Notes: generated by a model not told the origin, from the sequence alone. 64,000 bases of DNA from Holtiella tumoricola (GCF_027857615.1 NZ_JAQIFT010000008.1:20598-84597), one strand, 5' to 3'. Positions 18,001-26,234 are shown, counted from the stretch's first letter. Numbers and translations are program-made.

Positions 18001-18987
18001 ATTGGCAACAGCTCCAAGTGCTCCTTGGTCATGATGCATACATACCCCTTTGAGCTTCATCCATTCTCCATTCAAGAAGAAACCTTCATTGGCATCAAAT
18101 TTCACCCATCTATACCCACATCTTGACTCTACAGTATCTACAACTTGTTCGTCTACAATCACTTCTACACGCATTTTATAAAGATTAGGTGTATTAACAG
18201 ACCAGAGTTTTGGATTTATAACAGCCATATCCTGTTCAAAATAGCACACTTCTCCTGGTTGAATGTCTTTGCTTGCACACTCTTGTGATTTTGAAACTTC
18301 TTCGTTTGCATAGTCTAAAAGTGTAGCACGTACTTTTACGTTTCGCACTTGAGTTGATGCATTTTTAACTTCTGTTTGAATATGTGTTGTTACTGATCCT
18401 GATTGGTACTCCTCTTCAATATGTGGTGTTGTAATAAATGTACCATATTCAACAATATGTACTGGTTCTGTAATAATAAGTTCTACTTGACGGTAAATCC
18501 CACTTCCTGAATACCATCTACTACTTGGTTGTTCATTTACGACCTTTACAGCAATAATATTTTCAGTCATTCCATCTGCTGAAACATATTCTGTTATATC
18601 ATATGTAAAAGGCATATAACCATTTGGATATTTTCCTACTTGCTTTCCATTCACATAAACAGTGCTATCCATATAAACACCACCGAAGCGAATAAACACT
18701 CTTTTATTCTCTAATTCTTCTGGTAATACTAAAGCTTTTCTATACCAGCCAATACCACCATCTAGATACCCTGCTTCTGAACCTACTAAAGAATGCTCTA
18801 TATTAAAGTCAAATTCAATACTCCAATCATGAGGTAAATCTAACTTTCTCCATGTCTCATCATTATAGTTTACTTGATAAGCATCGCTTATATCTTCTCT
18901 TGGATGGTTACAGTCACCAGCCCAGCAAAACTTCCAGTCTTTATTTATTTTGATTACACGGTCTATTGTTGTATTCTTCGTTGTCAT
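15073..18987 (-). CDS. GH2 beta-galactosidase-type glycosidase, large multidomain
   Basis: 1304-residue GH2 enzyme. An N-terminal jelly roll (about 20-200) and Ig-like domain (200-310) precede the TIM barrel (310-600), with acid/base Glu433 in SVGNEVSE and nucleophile Glu514 in GSETSSA. Then come DUF4982/GH2-C5-like beta domains (about 620-850), Ig-like (Big_4-type) segments (about 890-1025), a discoidin-like carbohydrate-binding region (about 1030-1240) and a short beta domain. About 300-600 residues longer than simple beta-galactosidases. No signal peptide or anchor is visible, odd for a protein with so many accessory domains. The start is supported by GGAG eight nt before the ATG. Exact substrate (beta-galactoside or other) is not determinable. 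It appears monocistronic with its own terminator. Confidence 0.88.
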   Translation of the reverse strand: MTTKNTTIDRVIKINKDWKFCWAGDCNHPREDISDAYQVNYNDETWRKLDLPHDWSIEFDFNIEHSLVGSEAGYLDGGIGWYRKALVLPEELENKRVFIRFGGVYMDSTVYVNGKQVGKYPNGYMPFTYDITEYVSADGMTENIIAVKVVNEQPSSRWYSGSGIYRQVELIITEPVHIVEYGTFITTPHIEEEYQSGSVTTHIQTEVKNASTQVRNVKVRATLLDYANEEVSKSQECASKDIQPGEVCYFEQDMAVINPKLWSVNTPNLYKMRVEVIVDEQVVDTVESRCGYRWVKFDANEGFFLNGEWMKLKGVCMHHDQGALGAVANTRAIERQMEIMQEMGANAIRVTHNPAADELLRICDEKGLMVIDEAFDTWYWGKKQYDLGRFFSQGSSSHPEGGNTVTWAEFDLKRMVKRGRNFPCIIKWSVGNEVSEASGDERSLETIKNMKKWVAEVDPTRGITQGADKFRFGTGEGGHEDIAEVQDTVGFNYAEGNYDTIHAKHPDWAIYGSETSSATKSRGVYSHPDTIGSHDSGEHADYQQSSYDNDHVAWGATASRAWIQDRDRKFVAGQFIWTGFDYIGEPTPWHNTGGPGHSLSPKSSYFGIVDTAGFPKDDYYLYQSVWKNLEVSPMVHILPHWNFEDETLRNNVTGADGKIPLRVYSNAPHIELVINGVSQGTQSFAQMETDYGFKYQQLSETSDKLYLEWRLDYTYVPGTTIQALAKNNQGEVVAEQTIVTADKAYGIQLHTDRTNIKANGEDLCYITVDVVDAKGNFVPTADNEVIFELSGEGRIVGVDNGNPISHERYQEQVDGTWKRKAFNGKALVIVQSTTQAGNFTLKALSEGLVTDEVSVMTMACEMPKGLGYDLQEQEIKQEGIEKQVTAFAPVRVTAQVGEVPILPKTIRAKFNVGAPDSIQVEWAPIEKEQCMYYNQFEVLGTVEGQNLKACAVVTIRGIIGVQAVSVATVTYIPATLPEKVNVYYSDGAKEEKQVKWDQSGVDYTKVGEATVVGIIEGSSQTVEASIRITDDKSSVKTSMNYAKQWTGSEFPAALASFTNDAEGSRDNIATVNDTVIAFDVESHNRWSNWQVEGRDEDWVGILFAEGGNITKRYIDTIKVGFFEDHGVSSPESFTIEYYVPNEEPGIPSKFGHVVEGDLADSNNWRAVEHVAPNTEHVGAGEMNSFSFDTVSTYAIRLNMKKKAGMKGIAITELEVYGKEAIAYDSYEVAKIELDDHNIIDTFDESLNSTYKIQDGNMPKVYVEATKHANVTIVPALDKDGITTIEIIPENGDVTKTRTYQVHYQ

Positions 18988-19102
18988 TTAATAATCTCCA
19001 TTCCCTAAAATATTTACTTAATACCTTTCTTAAATTTTACTACTTTTTTACTATTTTTTAAACTAGTATTCTAAAACTTATTAAAATATTTTTTAGTAAA
19101 TT

Positions 19103-19138
19103 AAAAAGTGGTCTCTAACTCATCGTTAAGACCACTTC
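19103..19138 (-). terminator. Terminator of aminopeptidase P gene
   Basis: AGTGGTCT and AGACCACT arms followed by a TTTTTAA tract on the minus strand, 20 nt after the stop codon. Confidence 0.8.
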
Positions 19139-19157
19139 TAATATTTTGTATTTTTGT

Positions 19158-20951
19158 CTAAATAGCTCTTGTATAAATTTTAAGCCATTCTTTTTCTGGC
19201 TCTGATAAGAAAGGTGAAACCTTATCATATACCTCTTTGTGATAAGCATTTAAGGCTTCTTTTTCATGTTTATTCATCAAGTTTGGATCAATCGCGTCTA
19301 AATCAATCGGCGCAAAAGTCACTACTTCAAACTCTAAAAATTGTCCATACTCGTTTTGTTCAGCTTTTCTTACCACTAACTCATTTTCAATACGAATACC
19401 ATGTGATCCTTCTATATAGATACCTGGTTCATTGGTTGTCACCATACCCTCTTCTAACTCGCAGCTATCATTACGTTCTGGTACTATTTTCCACCTAAAT
19501 CCATTTGGTGCTTCATGTACATTGAGTAAGAAGCCTACACCATGGCCTGTACCACATTTATAATCTAGCCCTAAATCCCATATAGGTCCTCTAGCTAATA
19601 GATCTAGATTATATCCTCTTACACCTTGTAAAAATTTTGCACGGGATAAGTTCAGCATCCCCCTCACAACTGCTGTAAAATGCTCTTGTAACTCTTCACT
19701 TATAGCTCCTAATGCCATTGTTCTTGTAATGTCTGTTGTACCTTCATAGTATTGACCACCTGAATCTACGAGGAATAATCCTTCTTCCATTAGAGGATAA
19801 GCACTTTCTTTGGTTGCACTATAATGCATCATCGCTCCGTGCTCTTTGTAAGCCGCTATTGTTCCAAAGCTCGGTTCAATAAAGCCTTCTTGTTCTCTTC
19901 TAAATGCTTCTAACTTTTCACTTGCACTAAGTTCTGTTATTTCTACCTTACCTACATTGGTTTTAAGCCAATACATAAACTTTGTAAAAGCTACTCCATC
20001 TTTGATATGGCTTTTACGAATACTTTGTAATTCCACTTCATTCTTCTTCGCTTTTGCAAACATGGTTGGATTAGGTGCATCTATTTTTTGAGCTTCGCTT
20101 GGGATATTGTAATAAATTGCATAGTTTACTTTATTACTATCTAAAAGAATATGCTCATCTGTAGCCAATCCTTTAACATATTCATAAATTGCTTCATACC
20201 CATGTAGCTTAATATTCGTAGCCTTAAAAATTGCTTCTATATCTGCATTAAGTTTTTCCTGATTTAAGAATAGATGAACCTCTTCAAGTGTAATTACTGC
20301 ATATGCAAGTACAACAGGATTAAACTTTATATCTCCCCCTCTTAAGTTGAAAAGCCATGCAATATCATCTAGTGTTGTAATAATGTGAGTCGTTACATTT
20401 TTTTCTTTCATTACTTCTCTTAGTTCACTAAGCTTCTCTTCAACACTTTTACCACAGTATTTAGTATCTAATAAGAACGCTGGTGCATTTGATAAAGTAG
20501 GTCGCATCTCCCATACTTCATCTACTAAGTCATAGCTATAAACCACCTTGACATGCTTAGCTGCTAATTTTTCATTAAGCTTCATACCTTGTTGTGCGCT
20601 CACTACACGTCCATCAAATCCTAATGTTCCCTCTACCGGCATAGCATCAACAATATATTCTTCTACTGTAGGTACACCTGGTTCTCCTGATTTAAAAAGT
20701 TTAATTCCTGTATCTTCTAACTGTTTTGCAGCTTGAATAAAGTATCTTCCATCTGTCCATAATCCTGCTTCATCCATTGTTACAACTACTGTTCCTGCAG
20801 AACCTGTAAAGCCTGATATAAATTCTCTTACTTTAAAGTAATCTCCAACATACTCACTTTCGTGAAAGTCTGAAGATGGAATCATATAAACATCAATTTG
20901 ATGCTTTTTCATATTTTCTCTAAGTGCTTGTATTCTTTCTCTAACAGTCAT
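19158..20951 (-). CDS. Aminopeptidase P family Xaa-Pro peptidase (M24B)
   Basis: 597-residue cytoplasmic metallopeptidase that removes an N-terminal residue preceding proline. It is the long, three-domain form: two creatinase-like N-terminal domains (about 1-310) and a pita-bread catalytic domain (about 315-540). Metal ligands are visible as the two Asp of DSGGQYYEGTTDITRT, the His of GTGHGVGF, and Glu in TNEPGIYIEG and IENELVV. A C-terminal APP1-like extension follows. The ATG at 20951 (MTVRERIQ) fits the family start and has AAGGAG 13 nt upstream. An in-frame ATG at 20984 has no Shine-Dalgarno and is less likely. Monocistronic, housekeeping in character. Confidence 0.9.
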   Translation of the reverse strand: MTVRERIQALRENMKKHQIDVYMIPSSDFHESEYVGDYFKVREFISGFTGSAGTVVVTMDEAGLWTDGRYFIQAAKQLEDTGIKLFKSGEPGVPTVEEYIVDAMPVEGTLGFDGRVVSAQQGMKLNEKLAAKHVKVVYSYDLVDEVWEMRPTLSNAPAFLLDTKYCGKSVEEKLSELREVMKEKNVTTHIITTLDDIAWLFNLRGGDIKFNPVVLAYAVITLEEVHLFLNQEKLNADIEAIFKATNIKLHGYEAIYEYVKGLATDEHILLDSNKVNYAIYYNIPSEAQKIDAPNPTMFAKAKKNEVELQSIRKSHIKDGVAFTKFMYWLKTNVGKVEITELSASEKLEAFRREQEGFIEPSFGTIAAYKEHGAMMHYSATKESAYPLMEEGLFLVDSGGQYYEGTTDITRTMALGAISEELQEHFTAVVRGMLNLSRAKFLQGVRGYNLDLLARGPIWDLGLDYKCGTGHGVGFLLNVHEAPNGFRWKIVPERNDSCELEEGMVTTNEPGIYIEGSHGIRIENELVVRKAEQNEYGQFLEFEVVTFAPIDLDAIDPNLMNKHEKEALNAYHKEVYDKVSPFLSEPEKEWLKIYTRAI

Positions 20952-21154
20952 CTCTACTTTTCCACTCCTTGTTATTTTACTCATGCTTATTTGAGTACTA
21001 AAAATATTATTTTTATGGTTCTACCTTAATATAGCCCATCTTTATTTCATATATATTTTTCTAAACGTATTATACAGCATACAAAAATATCATTCTATAA
21101 ACTCTACTAAATAATTTTCTTAGATTTTGAAAATTAAGCTTATCTAAAATCTCC

Positions 21155-21188
21155 AAAAGGCATATATCTTCTTAGATATATGCCTTTT
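21155..21188 (-). terminator. Terminator of the ABC pair
   Basis: Perfect 14-bp stem AAAAGGCATATATC/GATATATGCCTTTT with a six-base loop, 25 nt past the stop codon of the second ABC gene. Confidence 0.88.
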
Positions 21189-21212
21189 ACTACTTTATAA
21201 ATAAATATTATT

Positions 21213-22886
21213 TTAAACGGTTTGAATTAACTTTTTATTTTCTAACTTATAAACCTTATCACAAATGGCTGTTGTAGATTTTCTATGAGAAATTAAGACA
21301 ATTGTCTGTTCTTTACTATTTTCTTTGATTGCTTTTAAAATTTCTGATTCATTAAGTGTATCTAGATTACTTGTTGGCTCATCTAGAATAAGAACATCAC
21401 TTTGTCTTAAAAAGGCTCTAGCAAGTCCTATACGTTGCTTCTCTCCAGAAGAAACCGAACTTCCGAGTTCCCCTACCCTACTCTCATACTGATGAGGTAA
21501 ACTCATAATAAAATCATGTATAGAAGCTTTCTTCGCAGCTACAATCACTTCCTCTTTTGAAGCTTTTGGATTACCTAAACGAATATTATCTAATATACTT
21601 TCGTTAAATAAGAAGGTCTCTTGACTTACTAAAGTCTGTGAATCTCTTAAAGAACTTGTCGCAACCTCTTTAATATTTTTCCCATCAATAGTAAGTGTAC
21701 CACCTTTTACATCCCAAAATCTCATTAGAAGTTTAACAAAAGTACTTTTTCCGATACCACTCTCACCAATAAGTGCAAGTTTATCACCTTTGTTAATAGT
21801 AATAGATGCTTCTTCTAGAATCGTTTCTGTACGATTGTTATAACCAAAATCAACCTCTTTATAATCAATACTTTCATTTGTTAAGGAAGTCTTACCTGCA
21901 ACTTCTTCTACTTGTGGCACCTCATCTAATAAATCAAATAGTCTTTCGGCACAAGCAAAAGTCTGTAAGAGATTATTAGATAAATTGCTTAATGCAACAA
22001 CTGGTCCAAAGGAAGACGCAATAATAACAATGGCTAAAAGATACTCACTAAAGTTGATTGCATCTGATTGAAGAACGAATGCCCCCATAACAACACAACT
22101 TAATACAGCTAACATAATCATTAAGTCTGCCAGCGCTCTAACTAAACCTTCATGAGCTTTAAGTCTTTCTTGGCTCTTATTAAGTTGTTTAGAACTATCA
22201 TGAACTGCTTGTAATCTACTAGAACCATTCTTATAAATAAGAATTTCTTTTAATCCACGTAATGAATCAAGTATAAACTGATTGGTTACAGCAAATGTTT
22301 TGCGATAAGTTACGCCTGCCTCTTTTGCAAATGCAGAAGAAAAATAAGGAATTGCTAACCCTACTATAAGGAAGAATCCACCACCCAATAACCCAAAGTA
22401 TGGATGAATACTGTATAAAAAAGCTGTAATAATCGTATTCGTAATAATAGCAATACTAATAGGTGCAATGGTATGAGCATAAAAAACTTCTAGTAATTCA
22501 ATATCAGAAGTTACCATTGCAATAAGATCACCTTTATCTTTACCTTCTAATTTAGCTGGTGCTAATTTACGAAGACACATAAAAATCTTATCTCTTAAAA
22601 TAGCTAAAATCTTAAAAGCTATGTAATGTCCTGATAACTGTTCACCATAGCGTAGGAGTCCTCTAATTACTGCACAAATTCCCATTACCCATAAGCAACC
22701 TGTAAAACTTATAAATGTTATTTCACCTATTAAAGTACCAATAGCAACTGCACTAAAACTTGTAATGGTAATAGCTGCTAAAAAGCCTAATACACCTAGT
22801 GTAATAGTAATCATCATAACAGGTGCTAAAGGTTTAAGCTCCACAAGAAGCCTTTTCATAATTGAAAAACCTGATTGACGTTTCAT
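21213..22886 (-). CDS. ABC transporter ATP-binding/permease, subunit 2
   Basis: 557-residue exporter-fold half-transporter: six membrane segments (about 15-310), then an ATPase domain with Walker A GESGIGKS, signature VSSGEKQRIGLARA (first Gly of LSGGQ replaced by Ser) and Walker B VLILDEPTS. It forms a heterodimer with the gene just upstream; its start codon follows that gene's stop directly, and its GGAGG site lies inside the preceding reading frame. Annotation pipelines may call such pairs CydDC, but no cytochrome bd genes are near, and two Fur boxes precede the operon. An iron, haem or siderophore-related substrate is therefore more likely (inference). Confidence 0.85.
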   Translation of the reverse strand: MKRQSGFSIMKRLLVELKPLAPVMMITITLGVLGFLAAITITSFSAVAIGTLIGEITFISFTGCLWVMGICAVIRGLLRYGEQLSGHYIAFKILAILRDKIFMCLRKLAPAKLEGKDKGDLIAMVTSDIELLEVFYAHTIAPISIAIITNTIITAFLYSIHPYFGLLGGGFFLIVGLAIPYFSSAFAKEAGVTYRKTFAVTNQFILDSLRGLKEILIYKNGSSRLQAVHDSSKQLNKSQERLKAHEGLVRALADLMIMLAVLSCVVMGAFVLQSDAINFSEYLLAIVIIASSFGPVVALSNLSNNLLQTFACAERLFDLLDEVPQVEEVAGKTSLTNESIDYKEVDFGYNNRTETILEEASITINKGDKLALIGESGIGKSTFVKLLMRFWDVKGGTLTIDGKNIKEVATSSLRDSQTLVSQETFLFNESILDNIRLGNPKASKEEVIVAAKKASIHDFIMSLPHQYESRVGELGSSVSSGEKQRIGLARAFLRQSDVLILDEPTSNLDTLNESEILKAIKENSKEQTIVLISHRKSTTAICDKVYKLENKKLIQTV

Positions 22887-24614
22887 CTACTCTACCTCCC
22901 TTACCTGTTCTAATTCATTTTGCTTATTCACCATTCTAAAATATTCGCTTTGGTTAGCATATAAACTTTCATGGGTACCACTCTCTACAACTTCACCTTG
23001 TTTCATAACATAAATGCAATCTGCATGCTTTACATTCACTAGACGATGAGAAATAACCAGTACCGCTTTTGTTTTTGCTAACTCATGAATAGCTTTCCAT
23101 ATTGCTTCTTCACTTTCAATATCAATATTTGAAGTTGCCTCATCAAAGATCATGACTTCTCTATTTGCCAAAATAGCACGCGCTAAGGCAAGTCTTTGTT
23201 TTTGACCACCTGATAGAAGATTTCCACCCTCTCCAACAGGTGTATCTAACCCTTCTTTTAATGAGCTCACAAACTCACTTAACTGAGCAAGTTCAAGGGC
23301 TACTTTTATCTCTTCATCTGTCGCATTCAACTTTGCCATAAGTAAATTTTCTCTAATAGTTGTTCCCATGATATAACTATTTGTCGAAACTAACGTCATA
23401 TGATTGTAGAGTTGGCTACTACTTATATCATTAAAGTTCACTTCTCCCCATTTTATATTACCTTTATGTACTTTATAAGTTTTCATTAAAAGGGATGCAA
23501 CGGTACTTTTTCCACTTCCACTTTCACCTACTATAGCTGTAAGATTCGTTGGCTTAATAGCAAGAGAAACTTGTTTCAAAATAGGTCTTGTTTCATCATA
23601 ACTAAATTCTACATTTTCTAATGCAATTGACTCTTCAACCTTAATTGTAGATTTCTCTACCTCTTCTGGCTCTTTGGCATCTAATACTTTAAAAATACGA
23701 TCTGATGCTGCCATTCCATTCATGGCAATATGGAAATATGAACCTAGTAAGCGCATTGGAATAAAGAATTCTGCCGAAAGTAATGTAATAATCAAAAGAT
23801 GACCTACGAGAATTTCACCTCTACTATATTGAATAAGTGCTGTAATTGTCCCTGCTGCTGCACCACCAAAAGCAACTAAATCCATAATATTGATTGAGTT
23901 AAGCTGCATACTCAGTACTTTCATTGTCATGATTCTAAAGTCTTCAGCTTCTTGATTCATCTTTTGATGACGTTCTTCATCTTGATTAAATACTTTTAAA
24001 GTTGTTAATCCTTGAAGATTTTCTAAGAAAGTTCCACCTAAGTTTGAGTAGCTTTTCCAATAATTTTTTAAGATACGCTTTGCAATTTTCATAATCGCAA
24101 TAATAGAAATAGGAATAAGAGGTACAGATATAAGTAAAATAAGCGCTGCTTTAAAAGAATATGGCAAAATGACTACAAAAAGTGTTAATGGTGCTAATAG
24201 CGCATAGAAAAATTGAGGAAGATAACGTCCAAAGTAAACCTCTAACTGTTCTACCCCTTCTACCATTATTTGAACAAAAGATGATGTGCCATCTACTTGT
24301 TGATAGTTTGTTCCCAGTCTTAAAAGCTTCTTATATATTTGGTCTCTTAATCTGACCTTTGCATTTTCAGAAGCTAATGCGGAAAATTTCCCATAATATA
24401 AGTTACTAATAAATCGTCCTCCTAAAAATAGGATTAATGATAACATAGATAATAAACTTACTTCTTCATGAACTATAAGTTTATTAATAAATTGTCCAAT
24501 CCATAAAATAATAGAGATATTACATAGAAGAGCAATCCAGTTTGCAACTACAGTCAGTATCATATACTTCTTTGACTCTTCACAAAGGCCAATAAGCCTC
24601 TTATTGATCATCAT
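22887..24614 (-). CDS. ABC transporter ATP-binding/permease, subunit 1
   Basis: 575-residue exporter-fold half-transporter with six membrane segments (about 15-300) and a canonical ATPase domain: Walker A GESGSGKS, signature LSGGQKQRLALARA, Walker B VMIFDEATS, H-loop ISHRL. The ATG at 24614 (MMINKRLIGL) is chosen because AAGGAG lies nine nt upstream. The longer frame from 24653 would run into the first Fur box. It is the first gene of a two-gene operon. The promoter has -35 TTGACA and -10 TAATCT, with one Fur box on the -35 and one downstream. The fold also covers importers of the YbtPQ/IrtAB type, so direction of transport is open. Confidence 0.85.
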   Translation of the reverse strand: MMINKRLIGLCEESKKYMILTVVANWIALLCNISIILWIGQFINKLIVHEEVSLLSMLSLILFLGGRFISNLYYGKFSALASENAKVRLRDQIYKKLLRLGTNYQQVDGTSSFVQIMVEGVEQLEVYFGRYLPQFFYALLAPLTLFVVILPYSFKAALILLISVPLIPISIIAIMKIAKRILKNYWKSYSNLGGTFLENLQGLTTLKVFNQDEERHQKMNQEAEDFRIMTMKVLSMQLNSINIMDLVAFGGAAAGTITALIQYSRGEILVGHLLIITLLSAEFFIPMRLLGSYFHIAMNGMAASDRIFKVLDAKEPEEVEKSTIKVEESIALENVEFSYDETRPILKQVSLAIKPTNLTAIVGESGSGKSTVASLLMKTYKVHKGNIKWGEVNFNDISSSQLYNHMTLVSTNSYIMGTTIRENLLMAKLNATDEEIKVALELAQLSEFVSSLKEGLDTPVGEGGNLLSGGQKQRLALARAILANREVMIFDEATSNIDIESEEAIWKAIHELAKTKAVLVISHRLVNVKHADCIYVMKQGEVVESGTHESLYANQSEYFRMVNKQNELEQVREVE

Positions 24615-24654
24615 AACTACCTTCTCCTTCTTATAATCGAAATCGCATTTCAAA

Positions 24655-24669
24655 TGATATTTATTATCA
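24655..24669. promoter_or_regulatory. Fur box 1
   Basis: TGATATTTATTATCA matches the 7-1-7 Fur consensus TGATAATNATTATCA at all but one position. It lies downstream of the predicted transcription start of the ABC operon. Confidence 0.75.
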
Positions 24670-24678
24670 ACTTAATTT

Positions 24679-24707
24679 AGATTACAACAATTGATAACCA
24701 TTGTCAA
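24679..24707 (-). promoter_or_regulatory. Promoter of ABC operon
   Basis: Minus strand TTGACA (24702-24707), 17-nt spacer, TAATCT (24679-24684). Fur box 2 overlaps the -35. Confidence 0.7.
24692..24706. promoter_or_regulatory. Fur box 2
   Basis: TGATAACCATTGTCA agrees with the 7-1-7 Fur consensus except for two bases and sits on the -35 hexamer of the ABC operon promoter. The pair of boxes is 37 nt apart, start to start. Confidence 0.7.
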
Positions 24708-24823
24708 TAAAACCTTTCTATTTATCCTTATATATATTTCTTCTATTTTTTATGTTTGTCGCTTTTTTTCATTAATTTATTACAAAAGTCGATTCTTTTT
24801 TCCCTTGTGTCCTATTGTATTTT

Positions 24824-24864
24824 ATCTAACCTTCAAGTGTCTCTAACACTTATGTCAAGTTAGA
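24824..24864. repeat. Imperfect inverted repeat in gene-poor stretch
   Basis: Nested arms TCTAAC/GTTAGA and AAGTGT/ACACTT around a five-base loop. No T-run follows directly, so it is not a convincing terminator. It lies in the 24.7-25.9 kb region, which has no substantial ORF on either strand up to the small leader ORF at 25711. Confidence 0.45.
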
Positions 24865-25020
24865 TTGTCACTATTTTTATCCTAAAGTATAATTTCTTTA
24901 TCAGCATTTATACTTAATAATGATTTGCCATTAAGCTTAATTGAACTTGACTCTATTTTTTATCTATGGTATTCTTGCTTTCGGTAAAAACAGTTGTTTA
25001 ATCTATATTGATTTTAAATT

Positions 25021-25393
25021 AGCTTTTTAATTACTAGAATTAACTTGCTTAGTCACTAGAACTTACTTGCTAGCTACTAGAACTTACTTGCTTAGTCACT
25101 AGAACTTACTTGCTTAGTCACTAGAACTTACTTGCTTAGTCACTAGAACTTACTTGCTTAGCTACTAGAACTTACTTGCTTAGTCACTAGAACCTACTTG
25201 CTTAGTCACTAGAACTTACTTGCTTAGTCACTAGAACTTACTTGCTTAGCTACTAGAACTTACTTGCTTAGTCACTAGAACTTACTTGCTTAGTCACTAG
25301 AACTTACTTGCTTAGTCACTAGAACTTACTTGCTTAGTCACTAGAACTTACTTGCTTAATTACTAGAACTTAACTTGCTTAATTACTAAAATT
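25021..25393. repeat. 22-bp tandem repeat array, about 17 units
   Basis: Units such as ACTTGCTTAGTCACTAGAAC plus TT are repeated head to tail with no spacers. Most copies read GTCAC in the middle; three read GCTAC or a shortened form, and the outermost copies at both ends read AATTAC and are more diverged. One unit (25065-25085) lacks a base. Period 22 is not a multiple of three and neither strand carries an ORF, so it is non-coding. Central homogeneity with degenerate edges is typical of a minisatellite that changes copy number. Confidence 0.93.
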
Positions 25394-25562
25394 CTTCACT
25401 ATAAAATTTTATTTCTTATTACAACTTATGTAGTTACACATCATCTACTATTAAAATTGTCTTCCCCAGACCAATATAAATTATGATAAAAGGTTCAATT
25501 TTATCATCTCCCCTATATCTCAAGTACAACATAAATAAACTACATAGGTTTTTATAATAAAG

Positions 25563-25600
25563 TAAGAGTAGCCTAATTTTTATTAGGCTACTCTTATTTT
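25563..25600. terminator. Orphan strong terminator
   Basis: Perfect 15-bp stem (25563-25577 with 25582-25596) with a TTTT loop and a T-run on the plus strand. No gene lies within 850 nt upstream on the plus strand. It may end a small RNA or a transcript through the repeat array. Confidence 0.75.
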
Positions 25601-25675
25601 TATCTGCTAATATTTTATTTCTACGAACTCGAATATCACTCGAAAAGTTTTAGTTACTTAAAAACATTACATTTG

Positions 25676-25684
25676 TGCTATAAT
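25676..25684 (+). promoter_or_regulatory. Extended -10 promoter of the CD3324/FusB-like leader
   Basis: TGCTATAAT is a consensus extended -10. It lies 27 nt upstream of a small ORF with a strong ribosome binding site and starts the leader region before the CD3324-family gene. Confidence 0.6.
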
Positions 25685-25710
25685 AATTACAGCGTATTGG
25701 AGGTGTTTTG

Positions 25711-25806
25711 ATGAAGGTCTATAGTACATTCAGCTCTAAAGCGACTTGCTCCTTGCAAAGACTACAACAAAGCCAGCTATGCTTTGTGTGGAGCCTAAGC
25801 ATTTAA
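25711..25806 (+). CDS. 31-codon leader ORF (putative leader peptide)
   Basis: ATG with TTGGAGGTG seven nt upstream, an excellent ribosome binding site; the frame is open for 31 codons and ends in TAA. The peptide begins MKVYSTFSSK and has no recognisable domain. It spans a hairpin (GCTCC at 25749-25753 with GGAGC at 25790-25794, plus GCAAAG/CTTTGT). A competing pairing, AGCTATG (25775-25781) with CATAGCT (25845-25851), is followed by a T-run. This resembles translation-coupled attenuation of the genes downstream. It could also be a genuine small protein or chance. Confidence 0.45.
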   Translation: MKVYSTFSSKATCSLQRLQQSQLCFVWSLSI

Positions 25807-25844
25807 AGTAGCTGAAGCCCATTTACTTATTAGGTTCTGTAACA

Positions 25845-25856
25845 CATAGCTTTTTG
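25845..25856 (+). promoter_or_regulatory. Possible attenuator arm before CD3324-family gene
   Basis: CATAGCT followed by TTTT can pair back to AGCTATG inside the leader ORF, with CCTAA/TTAGG pairing further in. It would form a terminator-like hairpin that excludes the hairpin across the leader ORF. The loop is long, so this is tentative. Confidence 0.3.
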
Positions 25857-25901
25857 TATTCTTTGCTTTAATATTGCCATTAAAGTAAAAGGAGCATAAC
25901 T

Positions 25902-26180
25902 ATGAAATATGTTAAAGCACAAGATGTGTTACCCGAAGAAATCTTAAAACTCATACAAGAGTATGCGGATGGACAGTATCTTTATATTCCTAAAAAGAAT
26001 AATACCCACACTCCTTGGGGTGAACAAAGTGGTATTAAAGCTGCCCTAAAGATTAGAAATAATGAAATCTATTATAAATATATACATGGCGCTACAATCA
26101 ACGAGCTCACACAAGAATACTATTTGTCTGCACAAAGTATTCGTAGAATAATTAATACAACCAAACTTCTTTGCTCATAA
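25902..26180 (+). CDS. CD3324 family protein (small DNA-binding type)
   Basis: 92-residue protein of the CD3324 family: N-terminal segment VLPEEILKLIQEYADGQYLYIPK, then WGEQSG, then a Mor-like helix-turn-helix near residues 62-90 (GATINELTQEYYLSAQSIRRI). Family members are widespread in Clostridia, and the helix-turn-helix suggests a small regulator, but no function is established to my knowledge. AAAGGAG precedes the ATG. It is preceded by a structured leader and followed by a terminator-like hairpin before the FusB-like gene. Confidence 0.8.
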   Translation: MKYVKAQDVLPEEILKLIQEYADGQYLYIPKKNNTHTPWGEQSGIKAALKIRNNEIYYKYIHGATINELTQEYYLSAQSIRRIINTTKLLCS

Positions 26181-26234
26181 TCTTAGCAGAATTATTTATG
26201 AGCTTGAAACTCATACATGTTTTAGATTAAGATG

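Noticed and set aside
16983..18126. Several plus-strand open frames inside the GH2 gene
   Set aside because: Antisense shadows of a well-supported gene, without ribosome sites or recognisable domains.
21213..24614. Cytochrome bd assembly transporter CydDC
   Set aside because: Layout fits, but there are no cydAB genes and two Fur boxes control the operon, so the name is not justified.
25021..25393. CRISPR array
   Set aside because: Repeats are directly adjacent with no unique spacers, the unit is only 22 bp and no cas genes are near. It is a simple tandem repeat.
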